Positions 5,939 to 6,533 of a DNA stretch of 6,533 nt are shown piece by piece (within the stretch, counting starts at the first letter, position 1; every line of letters begins with the position of its first letter). The notes below the pieces were generated by a model. The model was not told the origin of the DNA. It did no database searches and saw only the letters and a list, made by a program, of their open reading frames with translations. The DNA is from JALHOQ01 sp038144835 (GTDB lineage Bacteria > Bdellovibrionota > Bdellovibrionia > Bdellovibrionales > UBA1609): the NCBI GenBank assembly GCA_038144835.1, contig JAYQON010000136.1, forward strand, positions 1 through 6,533. Direction: 5' to 3'. The position numbers were made by a program, and so were the translations under genes.

Positions 5939-6533
5939 CGATTCACCTGAGGTAGTACACGTTTTTGCACTTGATATTCGAGGAACCAATAGGTTTTACG
6001 TAAGGGATAGAAAACTATAGGTAACAGGCGTCCCCAGATAAATCCTCGACCTATTCGCCAACAAATTAACGCGATAAAAAAATCTCTCCAAATCTTTCCG
6101 TGAAGTCTGAATAAGATAAGTTCACCAATAATCAAATGGCGTAATAAGTCCCAAAAGAGAAAAGCGACAAAGAATCGTCGCCAGATGATGCCGTAAAGGA
6201 AGCGTTTTACGAAGGCACCAATGATCCAATCACCAATGACTCGCCAGAAGAGGAAAGCGACAAAAAATCTTCGCCAGATAACTCCATGCAGGAAAGAGCA
6301 AACGAAATCTCCCCAGATGAGTTGCCTAAAGGCACGCCAACTGAGACAGGCGACAAAGAATCGTCGCCAGATGATGCCGTAAAGGAAGCGTTTTGCGAAG
6401 GCACCAATGATCCAATCACCAATGACTCGCCAGAAGAGGAACGCGACAAAAAATCTTCGCCAGATAACTCCATGTAGGAAAGAGCAAACGAAATCTCCCC
6501 AGATGAGTTGCCTAAAGGCGCGCCAACTGAGGA
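5926..6533 (-). CDS. Trp/Arg/Phe-rich protein of 31-residue tandem repeats (5' partial)
   Basis: An uninterrupted minus-strand frame runs from the window edge to TAA 5926-5928, giving 201 visible residues. There is no ATG, GTG or TTG in frame before 6135, so the true start is outside the window. The protein is built of 31-residue units beginning F-L-H/Y-G-V/I-I-W-R-R-F-F-V-A: half a unit at the edge, five units (residues 18-172), and a unique basic tail (173-201). The last unit and the tail are the most diverged. A weaker half-repeat is visible inside each unit: VIWRRFFVAF aligns with VIGDWIIGAF, sharing V-I-x-x-x-hydrophobic-hydrophobic-x-A-F. Composition is strongly hydrophobic and aromatic, with Arg, Lys or Asp interrupting roughly every 5-10 residues. 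This suggests amphipathic helices lying on a membrane or a helical repeat stack rather than classical transmembrane helices. This frame was chosen over two others also open in places because it alone continues through the non-repeat part, its stop overlaps the next gene's start by 13 bp, and most differences between repeat copies are silent in it. I recognise no family; function unknown, but coupling to a GT2 suggests a role in surface glycan assembly. Confidence 0.78.
   Translation of the reverse strand, partial: LSWRAFRQLIWGDFVCSFLHGVIWRRFFVAFLFWRVIGDWIIGAFAKRFLYGIIWRRFFVACLSWRAFRQLIWGDFVCSFLHGVIWRRFFVAFLFWRVIGDWIIGAFVKRFLYGIIWRRFFVAFLFWDLLRHLIIGELILFRLHGKIWRDFFIALICWRIGRGFIWGRLLPIVFYPLRKTYWFLEYQVQKRVLPQVNRWVR
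5944..5948 (-). promoter_or_regulatory. Ribosome binding site for the minus-strand GT2
   Basis: The minus strand reads AGGTG 5 nt before ATG 5938. It lies inside the last codons of the repeat-protein gene. It supports 5938 over the upstream TTG (5989) as the start. Confidence 0.7.
6016..6533. repeat. 93-bp tandem repeat array (in-frame, coding)
   Basis: Direct repeats with a 93-bp period (31 codons) occupy 6016-6108, 6109-6201, 6202-6294, 6295-6387 and 6388-6480, with a further partial unit reaching the window edge. Landmarks are the start points of 'gcgacaaa' at 6164, 6257 and 6350, exactly 93 bp apart. Units decay toward 6016, the 3' end of the gene, where similarity is clear only at protein level. 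The array continues beyond the window, so the copy number is unknown. Confidence 0.9.
6164..6533. repeat. Recent 186-bp duplication (two 93-bp units) inside the array
   Basis: Bases 6164-6349 and 6350-6533 are near-identical copies of a 186-bp block made of two different 93-bp units. I count four substitutions before the last few bases. On the minus-strand coding frame these are one Ala/Val change and three silent changes. This higher-order period shows a later expansion of a unit pair on top of an older 93-bp array. Confidence 0.88.

Noticed and set aside
6207..6473. Minus-strand open frame of 88 codons with Ser-Gly-Glu repeats
   Set aside because: It is an alternative frame of the 93-bp array. 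It is closed by a stop in one repeat copy only and does not extend into the unique flank, unlike the chosen frame.
6286..6477. Plus-strand acidic 'SPDD/SPEE' repeat frame
   Set aside because: It arises from the same array, has a TAG in one copy where the other has CAG, and no ribosome site or start precedes it in the unique flank, where an in-frame TAA occurs at 6145-6147.
6016..6533. CRISPR array
   Set aside because: The repeats are contiguous 93-bp units with no unique spacers, and they are in frame with a long coding sequence.

Overview
The window carries parts of a cell-surface region: a phage-fibre-like adhesin with a small secreted partner, followed by a cluster of membrane-glycan genes and a repeat-built protein of unknown function. 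The organism is probably a Gram-negative bacterium, and a predatory Bdellovibrio-type (Bdellovibrionota) genome fits best. The basis is the pairing of a long 'GNVGIGT'-repeat fibre ending in an S74-type intramolecular chaperone with a secreted 'CNG..W' repeat protein, a combination I associate with Bdellovibrio. This is inference; no rRNA or other taxonomic marker is present.

Layout. Bases 1-1659 (+) are the 3' part of a fibre/adhesin gene that begins outside the window. Four bases later, 1664-2026 (+) encodes a 120-residue secreted protein made of three two-cysteine repeats. Six bases beyond its stop, and convergent with it, is a 480-residue polytopic GT-C-like glycosyltransferase (2033-3475, -). 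A 107-bp divergent gap follows. It holds a candidate promoter placed so that the GT-C message would be leaderless. Next come two + strand GT2 glycosyltransferases: a DPM1-like enzyme (3583-4284), and a second GT2 (4281-5129) that starts at a TTG overlapping the first gene's stop and lacks the first strand and helix of the GT-A fold. That second gene runs 130 bp into a convergent homologous GT2 gene (5000-5938, -). Upstream of the latter, and overlapping it by 13 bp, is the 3' part of a gene (5926 to the window edge, -) encoding a Trp/Arg/Phe-rich protein of 31-residue tandem repeats.

How the genes may work together. The two left-hand genes look like an adhesin-fibre operon. The DPM1-like enzyme could make a lipid-linked sugar on the cytoplasmic face of the inner membrane. 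The GT-C protein could use such a lipid-linked donor on the periplasmic face, and the two GT2 enzymes could extend a surface polysaccharide. The repeat protein is translationally coupled to one GT2 and resembles no family I recognise.

The most unusual points are the 31-residue repeat protein, whose 93/186-bp DNA repeat leaves long stretches open in three frames; the tail-to-tail overlap of two homologous glycosyltransferases; and the N-terminally shortened GT2.
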